Assembly: GCA_014268975.2 (NCBI GenBank)
Contig: CP077096.1
Location: 4,439,501-4,503,500, forward strand
Length of the DNA stretch: 64,000 bases
Origin: Pseudomonas wayambapalatensis
Lineage (GTDB): Bacteria; Pseudomonadota; Gammaproteobacteria; Pseudomonadales; Pseudomonadaceae
Reading direction: 5' to 3'
The position numbers and the translations under genes were made by a program. A model generated the notes under the pieces. That model was given only the letters and a program-made list of their open reading frames with translations. It was not told the origin of the DNA and made no database searches. Shown one piece after another: positions 25,652 to 34,179 of the stretch (its first letter is position 1; each line of letters starts with the position of its first letter).

Positions 25652-26647
25652 TCAAAGCCCTGCCAGGTGCGTCACATCCTGGCGATGCGACTTCAGGTAA
25701 GGCAGCACCGCTGCCAGCAACGGCGCCTTGAACGGTTCCTGGAAGCGATGGGCCAACCCAGGAATCAAGCGCAACTGGCTGCCCTGGATATGCGCCGCCA
25801 GATGCACCCCATGCATCACCGGAAGCAGCGGGTCGGCCGTGCCGTGCACCACCAGCGTCGGCACACGCAACTGGTTGAGCAGCGCCACTCGGCTCGGCTC
25901 CGCCAGGATCGCCATGATCTGGCGCTTGACGCCCTCCGGGTTGAACGCGCGGTCATAGGCCAACGCCGCCTGCTGCAACAGCACCGCGCGATCATCGTGC
26001 ACCGTCGGGCTACCCAACGCCGCCAGCAGGTCAGCCTGCTGCTCCAGCGCCACCTCACGGCTCGGTGCGCTGCGCCGGGCCAGCAACTGCACCAACGCAG
26101 GATTCGGCGCCGGCAAGCCTTCGGCCCCGGAACTGGACATGATCAGCGTCAGGCTGCGCACACGCTGCGGCGCCATGGCGGCCAGGTGCTGGGCTATCAT
26201 CCCACCCATGCTGACCCCCAGCACATGGAACTGCTCGATCCCGAGCACATCCATCAGGTGCAGGCCGTCACCGGCCATGTCAGTCAGGCTGTAGGGTGCC
26301 GCCACTGGCAGGCCGAGCTTGTAGCGCAGCAACTCGACGGTGAGGTTGGCCGAAGCCGGCGCCTGATTCCAGCGCGACAGGCCGACATCGCGGTTGTCAT
26401 AACGGATGACCCGAAAACCCTGGCGACACAACGCCTCGACCACATCATCCGGCCAGTGGATCAATTGCCCGCCCAGCCCCATGACCAGCAGCAGTGCCGG
26501 ATCCCCCGGCGCACCAATGCTCTGGTAGACCAGGCTCAACTCACCCAGCTCGGCACGCTGCACCGGTACATGGGCATCGCAACGCCCGGCTGCGAAGCCT
26601 GTCGGCACCCCGCATAACAAAAGAAAGAAGATCAGAAAAACCCGCAT
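25652..26647 (-). CDS. Exported alpha/beta hydrolase
   Basis: The 331-residue protein is predicted to be secreted, with signal MRVFLIFFLLLCGVPTGFAA. It has the alpha/beta hydrolase fold with nucleophile elbow GVSMGGM, catalytic Asp in HGTADPLLPV and His in LAHRFQEP. The substrate is unknown; esterase or peptidase activity is possible. The ATG at 26647 gives a proper signal peptide; the frame extends 24 residues upstream. It is divergent from metR. Confidence 0.8.
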   Translation of the reverse strand: MRVFLIFFLLLCGVPTGFAAGRCDAHVPVQRAELGELSLVYQSIGAPGDPALLLVMGLGGQLIHWPDDVVEALCRQGFRVIRYDNRDVGLSRWNQAPASANLTVELLRYKLGLPVAAPYSLTDMAGDGLHLMDVLGIEQFHVLGVSMGGMIAQHLAAMAPQRVRSLTLIMSSSGAEGLPAPNPALVQLLARRSAPSREVALEQQADLLAALGSPTVHDDRAVLLQQAALAYDRAFNPEGVKRQIMAILAEPSRVALLNQLRVPTLVVHGTADPLLPVMHGVHLAAHIQGSQLRLIPGLAHRFQEPFKAPLLAAVLPYLKSHRQDVTHLAGL

Positions 26648-26844
26648 GGAAGGAAACACCAGAATGCAAATCCCCAGTAGAGCGCGAGTCTGATGAAATC
26701 CATTCGGTGGCGCTGCCACAGTTGCGTGACAGTTTGATTAATGTCGCCGAACGGTCATCTGCAGGGTTCTGTCGACAGACACTCCAACATGAGAGAAACT
26801 CAACCCAATCGATCTATTACCAAGTGTTTCTCCCGGAGTTGCGA

Positions 26845-27762
26845 GTGCTGGAAATCCGTCACCTGAAAACCCTTCATGCCCTGCGCGAAGCCGACAGCCT
26901 GGTGGAGGCCGCCGAGCGCCTGCACCTGACCCAGTCGGCGCTGTCGCACCAGTTCAAGGAGCTGGAAGAGCGCCTGGGAATGCAACTGTTCGTGCGCAAG
27001 ACCAAGCCGATCCGCTTCACCAGCGCCGGCCTGCGCCTGCTGCAACTGGCCGACGCCACGCTGCCGCTGCTGCGTGGCGCCGAACGCGACATCGCCCGCC
27101 TCGCCGGCGGCACCGCGGGCCGCCTGCACATGGCCATCGAATGCCACAGCTGCTTTCAGTGGCTGATGCCGACCATCGACCAGTTCCGCGATGCCTGGCC
27201 CGAAGTCGAGCTGGACCTGGCCTCGGGCTTTGCCTTCGCCCCCCTGCCGGCCCTGGCCCGGGGCGATCTCGACCTGGTGGTGACCTCCGACCCGCTGGAC
27301 CTAGCGGGTATCACCTACGTGCCGCTGTTCACCTATGAAGCCATGCTGGCGGTGGCCAACCAGCACCCGCTGGCGAGCAAGCCCTACATCGTTCCGGACG
27401 ACCTGGCCGAGCAGACCCTCATCACCTACCCGGTGGAGCGTGATCGCCTGGACATCTTCACCCGCTTCCTCGAGCCGGCCGATATCGAACCGGCCGCGGT
27501 ACGCACCTCGGAGCTGACAGTGATGATGATGCAGCTGGTCGCCAGCGGTCGCGGGGTGTGCGGCATGCCGCACTGGGCATTGCACGAGTACAGCTCGCGT
27601 GGCTACGTGAAGGGCAAGCGTCTGGGCGAAAAAGGCCTGTTCGCCACACTCTATGCCGCGGTGCGCACCGACATGCTCGATGCACCGTACATGCGTGATT
27701 TCCTGCTGACCGCCAAGGATACCTCGTTCGCCACCCTCGACGGTGTCAGCGCGGTGCGCTGA
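26845..27762 (+). CDS. metR: LysR-family regulator MetR
   Basis: MetR activates metE/metH and related methionine genes with homocysteine as coactivator. The 305-residue protein has the LysR winged HTH (LVEAAERLHLTQSALSHQFK) and effector domain, with sequence characteristic of MetR (MLEIRHLKTLHALREADS). I chose the GTG at 26845, with GGAG 6 bases before it. No met gene is adjacent. Its last 17 bp overlap the 3' end of the convergent Nudix gene. Confidence 0.92.
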   Translation: MLEIRHLKTLHALREADSLVEAAERLHLTQSALSHQFKELEERLGMQLFVRKTKPIRFTSAGLRLLQLADATLPLLRGAERDIARLAGGTAGRLHMAIECHSCFQWLMPTIDQFRDAWPEVELDLASGFAFAPLPALARGDLDLVVTSDPLDLAGITYVPLFTYEAMLAVANQHPLASKPYIVPDDLAEQTLITYPVERDRLDIFTRFLEPADIEPAAVRTSELTVMMMQLVASGRGVCGMPHWALHEYSSRGYVKGKRLGEKGLFATLYAAVRTDMLDAPYMRDFLLTAKDTSFATLDGVSAVR

Positions 27763-28159
27763 GGCCTTCACGCCACAGCGGCAGGATCAGGTCGCGGGTC
27801 AAGGGTGCCAGGGCCAGCGCTGGCGCCTGATCAGCGGCCAGCCAATGCACTTCTTCGATTTCCGCAGCTGGGGACACCGCTTCGGCACACTCGACACGAA
27901 ACAGCTCGGCCTGCACCTCGAACCCCGGCTCGTTGGCCGCCGGAGCGCTGAAGCGCCCCAGGTGCACCGCCTGCTCAGGATCGACACGCACGCCCAGCTC
28001 TTCATGCAGCTCCCGCACCAGCGCCTGAACCGGCGTTTCACCCGCATCGATCTTGCCACCCGGTTGCATAAAGGCCTGGGTGCCGCGCTTGCGTACCAGC
28101 AGGGTACGGCCCGCCGGGTCGATGAGCAGGGCGGCGGCGATGTGGATAGTCTTGGTCAT
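27746..28159 (-). CDS. Nudix hydrolase
   Basis: The 137-residue protein has a complete Nudix box: GKIDAGE, seven residues, then RELHEELGV. This binds Mg2+ and hydrolyses nucleoside diphosphate derivatives. The substrate cannot be assigned; a MutT-like house-cleaning role is possible. The gene converges on and overlaps metR by 17 bp, with no terminator between them. Confidence 0.9.
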   Translation of the reverse strand: MTKTIHIAAALLIDPAGRTLLVRKRGTQAFMQPGGKIDAGETPVQALVRELHEELGVRVDPEQAVHLGRFSAPAANEPGFEVQAELFRVECAEAVSPAAEIEEVHWLAADQAPALALAPLTRDLILPLWREGLSAPR

Positions 28160-28237
28160 GGGGGCATTCCTGGACAGAGACTGGCGAGGATACCTGATGA
28201 GGCCTTTTTGCGGGTAACCCGCCGCGCGAACCGAGCG

Positions 28238-28498
28238 TTACTTCGCCTTCCCGGCAAACCCTGCAAAACGCTTGTTGAACCCAGCCACTCGCCCTTCGAC
28301 GGTCGTTTTGCGCTGCTGCCCGGTGTACACCGGGTGCGATGCGCTGGAGACATCCAGCGCCACGTAGGGGTAGGTCTGACCGTCGCTGTGGACCTGGGTG
28401 CGATCCGTTTCCACGGTCGACCCGATCAGGAAGAACACATCCGCCGCCGTGTCATGGAACAGCACCGGACGATACTCGGGATGGATACCTGCTTTCAT
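28238..28498 (-). CDS. rpmE2: 50S ribosomal protein L31 type B (zinc-free paralogue)
   Basis: This 86-residue C-minus form of L31 replaces the zinc-ribbon form when zinc is scarce and so frees ribosomal zinc. It has the family start KAGIHPEYRPVLFHD and the DVSSASHPVYTG block, and contains no cysteine. I placed the start at 28498 because GAGGTG lies 6 bases before it; an ATG at 28516 would add six residues. A Zur-like site lies about 25 bp upstream of the start. Confidence 0.93.
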   Translation of the reverse strand: MKAGIHPEYRPVLFHDTAADVFFLIGSTVETDRTQVHSDGQTYPYVALDVSSASHPVYTGQQRKTTVEGRVAGFNKRFAGFAGKAK

Positions 28499-28521
28499 GA
28501 TAATCACCTCGCTCATAAAGT

Positions 28522-28536
28522 TGATACTTTATAACA
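28522..28536 (-). promoter_or_regulatory. Candidate Zur box upstream of L31B
   Basis: On the gene's strand the site reads TGTTATA-A-AGTATCA. The first half matches the gammaproteobacterial Zur half-site exactly and the second is degenerate. Zur control of zinc-free L31 is well established. Confidence 0.6.
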
Positions 28537-28545
28537 TACTATATT

Positions 28546-28564
28546 GAGAATGATTTTCGATACC
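28546..28564. promoter_or_regulatory. Fur-like 19-mer in the L31B / glutamate-synthase-like gap
   Basis: GAGAATGATTTTCGATACC matches 13 of 19 positions of the classical Fur box. It could affect the divergent genes on either side, or be a second metal-regulator site next to the Zur box. Confidence 0.35.
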
Positions 28565-28683
28565 CGAAATTTCATTTTTCCTCGCCTTTCGTCCGCTGGC
28601 CATTTGTCACCCGACCGGGCTATGGTCGGGGTTTGCCCAGGCCCCTGAGCCTGATTGACCGAAGCATTCGCAAGGATTTTCGC

Positions 28684-30303
28684 ATGAGTCTGTCACTCCT
28701 CAGCCGTTACGCCGTGTTCGCCGCCTGCGTGCTGTTCACCTTGGCCAGCCTACCCTTCCTGCACCACGAATGGCTGTGGCCCTTCACCCTGACCACCGCC
28801 GTGCTCAGCCTGATCGGCCTGTTCGACCTGCTGCAGAAACGCCATGCGGTACGCCGCAACTACCCGATCCTGGGCAACATCCGCTACCTGGTCGAAGGCA
28901 TCCGCCCGGAGATCCGCCAGTACCTGCTCGAATCCGACAGCGATGCCCTGCCCTTCTCCCGCGCCCAGCGCTCGCTGGTGTACGCCCGCGCCAAGAACGA
29001 AGCCTCCGACAAACCTTTCGGCACCCTGATCGATGTCTATGAGTCGGGCTTCGAGTTCATCGGCCACTCCATGCGCCCCGCCCCCCTGGCCGACCCGGCA
29101 GGCTTTCGCATCACCGTCGGCGGCCCGCAGTGCAGCCAGCCTTACTCGGCGTCGATCTTCAACATCTCGGCCATGAGCTTCGGTTCGCTCAGCGCCAACG
29201 CCATCCGCGCCCTCAACGAAGGTGCCCGGCTCGGCAACTTCGCCCATGACACTGGCGAAGGCAGCATCAGCCCCTACCATCGCGAGCACGGTGGCGACCT
29301 GGTCTGGGAGCTGGGCAGCGGTTACTTCGGCTGCCGCACCGCGGACGGACGCTTCGACCCCGCGCGCTTCGCCGAGCAGGCCGCCAACCCGCAAGTGCGG
29401 ATGATCGAGATCAAGATGAGCCAGGGCGCCAAGCCCGGCCACGGCGGCATCCTGCCCAAGCACAAGGTGACCCAGGAAATCGCCGACACCCGCGGCATCG
29501 TCATGGGCGAGGACTGCATCTCGCCGTCTCGCCACAGCGCCTTCTCCACGCCCATCGAGATGATGCAGTTCATCGCCCAACTGCGTGAGCTGTCGGGCGG
29601 CAAACCGGTGGGCTTCAAGTTCTGCCTGGGCCACCCATGGGAATTCATGGGCATCGCCAAGGCCATGCTGGAAACCGGCATCCTGCCCGACTTCATCGTC
29701 GTCGACGGCAAGGAAGGCGGTACCGGCGCGGCCCCCGTGGAGTTCACCGACCACATTGGCGTACCCCTGCGCGAAGGCTTGCTGTTCGTGCACAACACCC
29801 TGGTCGGCCTGAACCTGCGCGACAAGATCAAGCTCGGCGCCAGTGGCAAGATCGTCAGTGCCTTCGACATCGCCAGCGTGCTGGCCATCGGCGCCGACTG
29901 GGCCAACTCTGCACGCGGCTTCATGTTCGCCATCGGCTGCATCCAGTCGCAGAGCTGCCACACCAACAAGTGCCCGACCGGCGTAGCCACCCAGGACGCC
30001 CTGCGCCAGCGCGCACTGGTGGTGCCCGACAAGGCCCAGCGGGTGCTCAACTTCCACCACAACACCCTGCGCGCCCTGGCCGAAATGCTGGCCGCTGCAG
30101 GCCTCGAGCACCCCGCGCAACTGGAGGCCAAGCACCTGGTGCGGCGTATTTCCGCCACCGAGATCAAGCTGTTCTCGCAGATGCACGTGTTCCTCAAGCC
30201 CGGCGAGCTGCTGACCGGAGAGGTGGACGGGCAGTTCTACTCGCGGATGTGGCAACTGGCCCGCGCCGACAGTTTCGAGCCGCACAGCGAAGCCGCAGCC
30301 TGA
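28684..30303 (+). CDS. Membrane-anchored FMN-binding glutamate synthase-like protein
   Basis: The 539-residue protein has two N-terminal membrane helices (residues ~6-22 and ~28-46) and a C-terminal alpha/beta barrel like the FMN domain of GltB (MSFGSLSANAIRALNEGARLG, KPGHGGILP, DGKEGGTGAAP, CHTNKCPTGVATQ). It lacks the glutaminase and small-subunit domains of true GOGAT, so it is probably an ammonia- or other-substrate oxidoreductase of unknown reaction. The Cys cluster near residue 420-435 could hold an Fe-S site. A separate gene follows 102 bp later. Confidence 0.85.
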   Translation: MSLSLLSRYAVFAACVLFTLASLPFLHHEWLWPFTLTTAVLSLIGLFDLLQKRHAVRRNYPILGNIRYLVEGIRPEIRQYLLESDSDALPFSRAQRSLVYARAKNEASDKPFGTLIDVYESGFEFIGHSMRPAPLADPAGFRITVGGPQCSQPYSASIFNISAMSFGSLSANAIRALNEGARLGNFAHDTGEGSISPYHREHGGDLVWELGSGYFGCRTADGRFDPARFAEQAANPQVRMIEIKMSQGAKPGHGGILPKHKVTQEIADTRGIVMGEDCISPSRHSAFSTPIEMMQFIAQLRELSGGKPVGFKFCLGHPWEFMGIAKAMLETGILPDFIVVDGKEGGTGAAPVEFTDHIGVPLREGLLFVHNTLVGLNLRDKIKLGASGKIVSAFDIASVLAIGADWANSARGFMFAIGCIQSQSCHTNKCPTGVATQDALRQRALVVPDKAQRVLNFHHNTLRALAEMLAAAGLEHPAQLEAKHLVRRISATEIKLFSQMHVFLKPGELLTGEVDGQFYSRMWQLARADSFEPHSEAAA

Positions 30304-30405
30304 TCCGAATACACCGATCATCGCCCTCACAATTTTTTCACCAAGTCCGGCCAGCGTCTAAGCTTCAGACAAGCAAGACGAAAATACTTGGCCGGACTGA
30401 ACTCT

Positions 30406-33400
30406 ATGGGCGCACTGTGGCAATCGGAACAGACCAGAACGGAAGCACCCGAAACACCTCTGGCCGAGCCCCCACAGCCAAAGACTCCTCGTCAGCGTCG
30501 GTTGTGGTGGCGATTGATCATCCTGATCGTGCTGGTGGCCATGGTTGCGGTGGGCTTTGCCGTCTATGACGAGATGCAGAGTTCGGACCTGCAATCGCGT
30601 GAGTTCAGCCGCCTGGCCAGCACCCTCACCTACTCGCTGGAGCGCGGACCGAGCGACGCGATCGTCTACCCAGGCGACGGCCCCTTTGACAAGCGCCTGG
30701 GCTACAGCGCCCTGGGCCAGTTCCTGCCGCGTCTGCTCAAGCGCGACTACCTGATCAGCGAGCAGGTCCGTTTCTCGCCAGCGCTGATGCGCTACGTCGA
30801 CCACGGCCTGTTCGTGCCCTACGTCGAGAAGATCCAGGCCGGCCTGTCGATCACCGACTGCCGCGGCGACACTCTCTACCAGTATCACTACCCCCAGCAC
30901 CTGTACGGCGACTTCGCCTCGATTCCGCCGGTGATCGTCAACAGCCTGCTGTTCATCGAGAACCGCGACCTGCTCGACAGCAAGGATCCGCAGAACAACC
31001 CGGCGGTGGACTGGCCACGTTTCGCCAAGGCCGCCTACAGCCAGGTCGCCAAGTACCTCGCCCTGCCCGGCCAGTCGGCAGGCGGCAGCACCTTGGCCAC
31101 GCAACTGGAAAAATACCGTCACTCGCCGGACGGGCTGACGGTCAATGGCGCCGAGAAGATCCGCCAGATGATTTCCGCCAGCGTTCGCGCCTATCAGGGT
31201 GGGCCGGACACCACCGAGGCGCGCCAGCGCATCGTGCGCGATTACCTGAACAGCGTGCCGCTCTCGGCGGTACCCGGGCACGGTGAAGTGCATGGCATGG
31301 CAGAAGGGCTGAGGGCCTGGTACGGCGCCGACTTCGCCGAGGTGAACCAGGCGCTCAACTCGACCGAAACCGACCCCCAGAGCATGGCCGCTCGCGGCCT
31401 GGCCCTGCGTGAGGTGCTGTCGCTGATGATCGCCCAGCGCCGGCCTTCGCACTACCTGTCCAAAGGCCGCGTCGAGCTGGCCGAGCTCACCGACTCGCAT
31501 ATCCGCGTGCTCGCCACCAACGGCATCATCGATCGCCCGCTGGCCGACGCCGCGCTGGCCAGCAAGGCGGTGTACCGCGACTGGGTGGCCCAGCCGACCA
31601 TCGTGCCGATCATCACCAACAAGGGCATCAGCCTGGCCCGCAACCGCCTGGCGGCCATGCTCAACCGCCCGCTGTACGACCTCGATCGCCTCGATCTCTC
31701 CGCCACCAGCACCCTGCAGGCCGACTTGCAGACCCAGGTCAGCCAGTACCTGAAAAACCTCGCCGACCCCGAGTTCGCCGCGCAGATGGGCCTGATCGGC
31801 GAGCGCCTGCTGACCAGCAAGACCACCGACCAGGTCAGCTACAGCTTCACCCTGTTCGAGCGCACCGCCGACGGCTCGCGGGTTCGGGTGCAGACCGACA
31901 GCACCAACCAGCCGTTCGACATCAACGAGGGCAGCAAGCTGGAACTGGGCTCGACCGCCAAGCTGCGGGTGCTGACCACCTACCTTGAGATCGTCGCCGA
32001 GCTGCACGACAAGTACGCCGGCAAGCCGGTGGCCGAGCTCAAGAAAGTGGAAGTGGCCGACCTCGACCGCATCACCCAGTGGTCGCTGGAATGGCTGATG
32101 CAGAACAGCAAGAACCAGAACCTCGACGCCATGCTCGACGCCGCGCTGGAGCGCAAATACTCGGCCAATACCGGCGAGGCATTCTTCACCGGCGGCGGCA
32201 TGCACGTGTTCAACAACTTCCGCAAGGAGGACAACGGCCGCAACCCGACCCTCAAGGACGCATTGCGCGAGTCGATCAACCTGCCGTTCATCCGCCTGAT
32301 GCGCGACCTGGTGCGCTACGTCACCTACCAGCAACCCTACAACCGCGAGCCACTGCTCAAGGATGACGCCGATCCGCGCCGCCAGGAATACCTGGCGCGC
32401 TTCGCCGATCGCGAGGGCACCAACTACCTGATGCGCTTCTGGCGCAAGTACCAGCGCAAGACCTCGCAGCAACGCCTGGACACCTTCCTCGACAGCATGC
32501 GCGTCACCCCCCAGCGCCTGGCGGCGGTGCACCGCTACCTGTTCCCCGAGGCCAGCCAGGAAACCTTCAACGCCTTCGTCCGCGCGCACAGTGCCAAGGA
32601 CAAGGCCGCCATGGCCAAGCTCAATGACGGCCGCCTCTCGGAGATGTACGCCGCCTACGGTCCCGGCAAGTACGACCTGCCCGACCAGGGCTTCATCGCC
32701 AAGGTCCACCCCCTGGACCTTTGGCTGCTCGGCTACCTGCTGAAAAACCCAGGTGCCACCCCCACCGAGATGGTCAACGCCAGCCGCTTCGAGCGTCAGG
32801 AGGTATACAGCTGGTTGTTCAAGAGCCGTCACCAGGGCGCCCGTGACAGTCGCATCCGTACCATGGTCGAAATCGAGGCGTTTCTCGACATCCACCAGCG
32901 CTGGAAGCGCGTCGGCTACCCCTTCGATCATCTGGTACCGTCGCTGGCCACGGCCATTGGCAGCTCGGGCGACCGCCCTGCGGCGCTGTCCGAACTGGTG
33001 GGCATCATCCAGAACGATGGCGTACGCCTGCCGACCCTGCGCATCGACACTCTGCACTTCGCCGCCGGCACGCCCTATGAAACCAAGCTGATCAGCGATC
33101 CCGACCGCGGCCAGCGGATCCTCAAGGTGGAAGTGGCGCGGGCTCTGAAAGGCGCCATGTCGCAGGTGGTCGATGCCGGTACCGCGCGGCGCATTTCCGG
33201 CAGCTTCAAGCTGCACGACGGCACCTCGCTGGTGATGGGTGGCAAGACCGGTACCGGTGACAACCGCCTGCAGAGCTACGGCGCCGGTGGACGGCTGATC
33301 GGCTCACGCTCGCTGAACCGCACCGCCACCTTCGTGTTCTTCCTCGGCGACAACCACTTCGGCACGCTCACCGCCTTCGTACCAGGGCGCACGGCAGAGT

Positions 33401-33522
33401 CGTTCAAGTTCACCTCGGCCCTGCCCGTGCAGGTGCTCAAGGGCATGGCGCCGATTCTCATGCCGTACCTGGAGCCGGGAAACCCCAATGAATGCAAGGC
33501 GCCGCAATTGGCGATGCACTGA
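30406..33522 (+). CDS. Large class A PBP-like transglycosylase/transpeptidase
   Basis: This 1038-residue inner-membrane protein has one N-terminal helix (WWRLIILIVLVAMVAVGFAV), a GT51-like domain and a C-terminal penicillin-binding-like region. The GT51 motifs are altered: the usual EDRRF reads ENRD (E185), while GGSTLATQ (226-233) is kept. Transpeptidase motifs are S516-TAK and K947-TGT, so acylation chemistry may remain. It is longer than Pseudomonas PBP1a/1b and carries long helical inserts. It is probably a peptidoglycan polymerase or a specialised derivative. The ATG at 30406 is favoured over an upstream TTG. Confidence 0.82.
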   Translation: MGALWQSEQTRTEAPETPLAEPPQPKTPRQRRLWWRLIILIVLVAMVAVGFAVYDEMQSSDLQSREFSRLASTLTYSLERGPSDAIVYPGDGPFDKRLGYSALGQFLPRLLKRDYLISEQVRFSPALMRYVDHGLFVPYVEKIQAGLSITDCRGDTLYQYHYPQHLYGDFASIPPVIVNSLLFIENRDLLDSKDPQNNPAVDWPRFAKAAYSQVAKYLALPGQSAGGSTLATQLEKYRHSPDGLTVNGAEKIRQMISASVRAYQGGPDTTEARQRIVRDYLNSVPLSAVPGHGEVHGMAEGLRAWYGADFAEVNQALNSTETDPQSMAARGLALREVLSLMIAQRRPSHYLSKGRVELAELTDSHIRVLATNGIIDRPLADAALASKAVYRDWVAQPTIVPIITNKGISLARNRLAAMLNRPLYDLDRLDLSATSTLQADLQTQVSQYLKNLADPEFAAQMGLIGERLLTSKTTDQVSYSFTLFERTADGSRVRVQTDSTNQPFDINEGSKLELGSTAKLRVLTTYLEIVAELHDKYAGKPVAELKKVEVADLDRITQWSLEWLMQNSKNQNLDAMLDAALERKYSANTGEAFFTGGGMHVFNNFRKEDNGRNPTLKDALRESINLPFIRLMRDLVRYVTYQQPYNREPLLKDDADPRRQEYLARFADREGTNYLMRFWRKYQRKTSQQRLDTFLDSMRVTPQRLAAVHRYLFPEASQETFNAFVRAHSAKDKAAMAKLNDGRLSEMYAAYGPGKYDLPDQGFIAKVHPLDLWLLGYLLKNPGATPTEMVNASRFERQEVYSWLFKSRHQGARDSRIRTMVEIEAFLDIHQRWKRVGYPFDHLVPSLATAIGSSGDRPAALSELVGIIQNDGVRLPTLRIDTLHFAAGTPYETKLISDPDRGQRILKVEVARALKGAMSQVVDAGTARRISGSFKLHDGTSLVMGGKTGTGDNRLQSYGAGGRLIGSRSLNRTATFVFFLGDNHFGTLTAFVPGRTAESFKFTSALPVQVLKGMAPILMPYLEPGNPNECKAPQLAMH

Positions 33523-33543
33523 GATGTCCGACCCATCAAAAAA

Positions 33544-33562
33544 CAAGATGATAATCATCTGC
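33544..33562 (+). promoter_or_regulatory. Fur box upstream of the PadR / siderophore-reductase operon
   Basis: The 13-bp palindrome GATGATAATCATC (33547-33559) contains the perfect ATGATAATCAT core of the Fur consensus. It lies about 75 bp before the PadR ATG. Confidence 0.75.
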
Positions 33563-33572
33563 ATTTAAGGGT

Positions 33573-33622
33573 TTGTGTTTAGATATATCTTGAGTAATAT
33601 CTTGCGATATATCGAAACACAA
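33573..33622 (+). promoter_or_regulatory. 50-bp palindromic operator, probably for the PadR/NfeR-type regulator
   Basis: The outer arms TTGTGTTT (33573-33580) and AAACACAA (33615-33622) are exact inverted repeats. Each is separated by one base from a GATATATC core (33582-33589 and 33606-33613), with core centres 24 bp apart. It ends 14 bp before the PadR start codon. Confidence 0.75.
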
Positions 33623-33636
33623 GGAACCTCCCCACC

Positions 33637-34179
33637 ATGCGTGACCACGCCCCCCATGACCCTTTCGAGCGCCGCCCCGGTCGCGGTGAGCGCGGCCCAC
33701 GGGTGTTCGCCCCTGGCGATCTGAAACTTCTGATGCTGTCGATGCTCGCCGAGCAACCGGGCCATGGCTATGACTTGATCCGCCAGATCGAAGGACTCTT
33801 CGATGGCAGCTACAGCCCCAGCCCCGGGGTGATCTACCCGACCCTCAACTTTCTCGAGGAAGCCGAGCTGATCAGTGGCCAGATCCAGGGCAGCAAACGC
33901 CTTTATGTCATCACCGAGGTCGGCCGCCATTCACTCGCCGAACAAGCCGTCGCCCTCGACGGCGTACGCATGCGCATCGAGCTGAGCAAGCGTGCCCTGC
34001 GCGGACATGACCGCCCGCCAGAGATCAACGAGGCAGTCGGCAATCTGCGCCACGCCCTGCACATGCACAGCGGCCGCTGGACACCCGAGGAAATCGAGCG
34101 GGTGCGCGATCTGCTCAACGACACGGCCAAGGCCATCGCAGGCGGGCCGAGCGATTCCGTTCAGGAGAAAACCCCATGA
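33637..34179 (+). CDS. PadR-family regulator, NfeR/YqjI-like
   Basis: The 180-residue PadR-type winged-helix protein (LKLLMLSMLAEQPGHGYDLI, SPSPGVIYPTLNFLEE) resembles E. coli YqjI/NfeR, a nickel- and iron-responsive repressor of a siderophore-interacting reductase. The N-terminal extension has only a few His (H4 and H7) instead of the His-rich tail of YqjI, so metal sensing may differ. It overlaps the next gene by 4 bp and lies directly after a large palindrome, suggesting autorepression. Confidence 0.88.
   Translation: MRDHAPHDPFERRPGRGERGPRVFAPGDLKLLMLSMLAEQPGHGYDLIRQIEGLFDGSYSPSPGVIYPTLNFLEEAELISGQIQGSKRLYVITEVGRHSLAEQAVALDGVRMRIELSKRALRGHDRPPEINEAVGNLRHALHMHSGRWTPEEIERVRDLLNDTAKAIAGGPSDSVQEKTP

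Noticed and set aside
30358..33216. A 952-codon open frame antisense to the PBP-like gene
   Set aside because: It mirrors the codon pattern of the sense gene in GC-rich DNA, has no recognisable domain, and the sense product has clear motifs.
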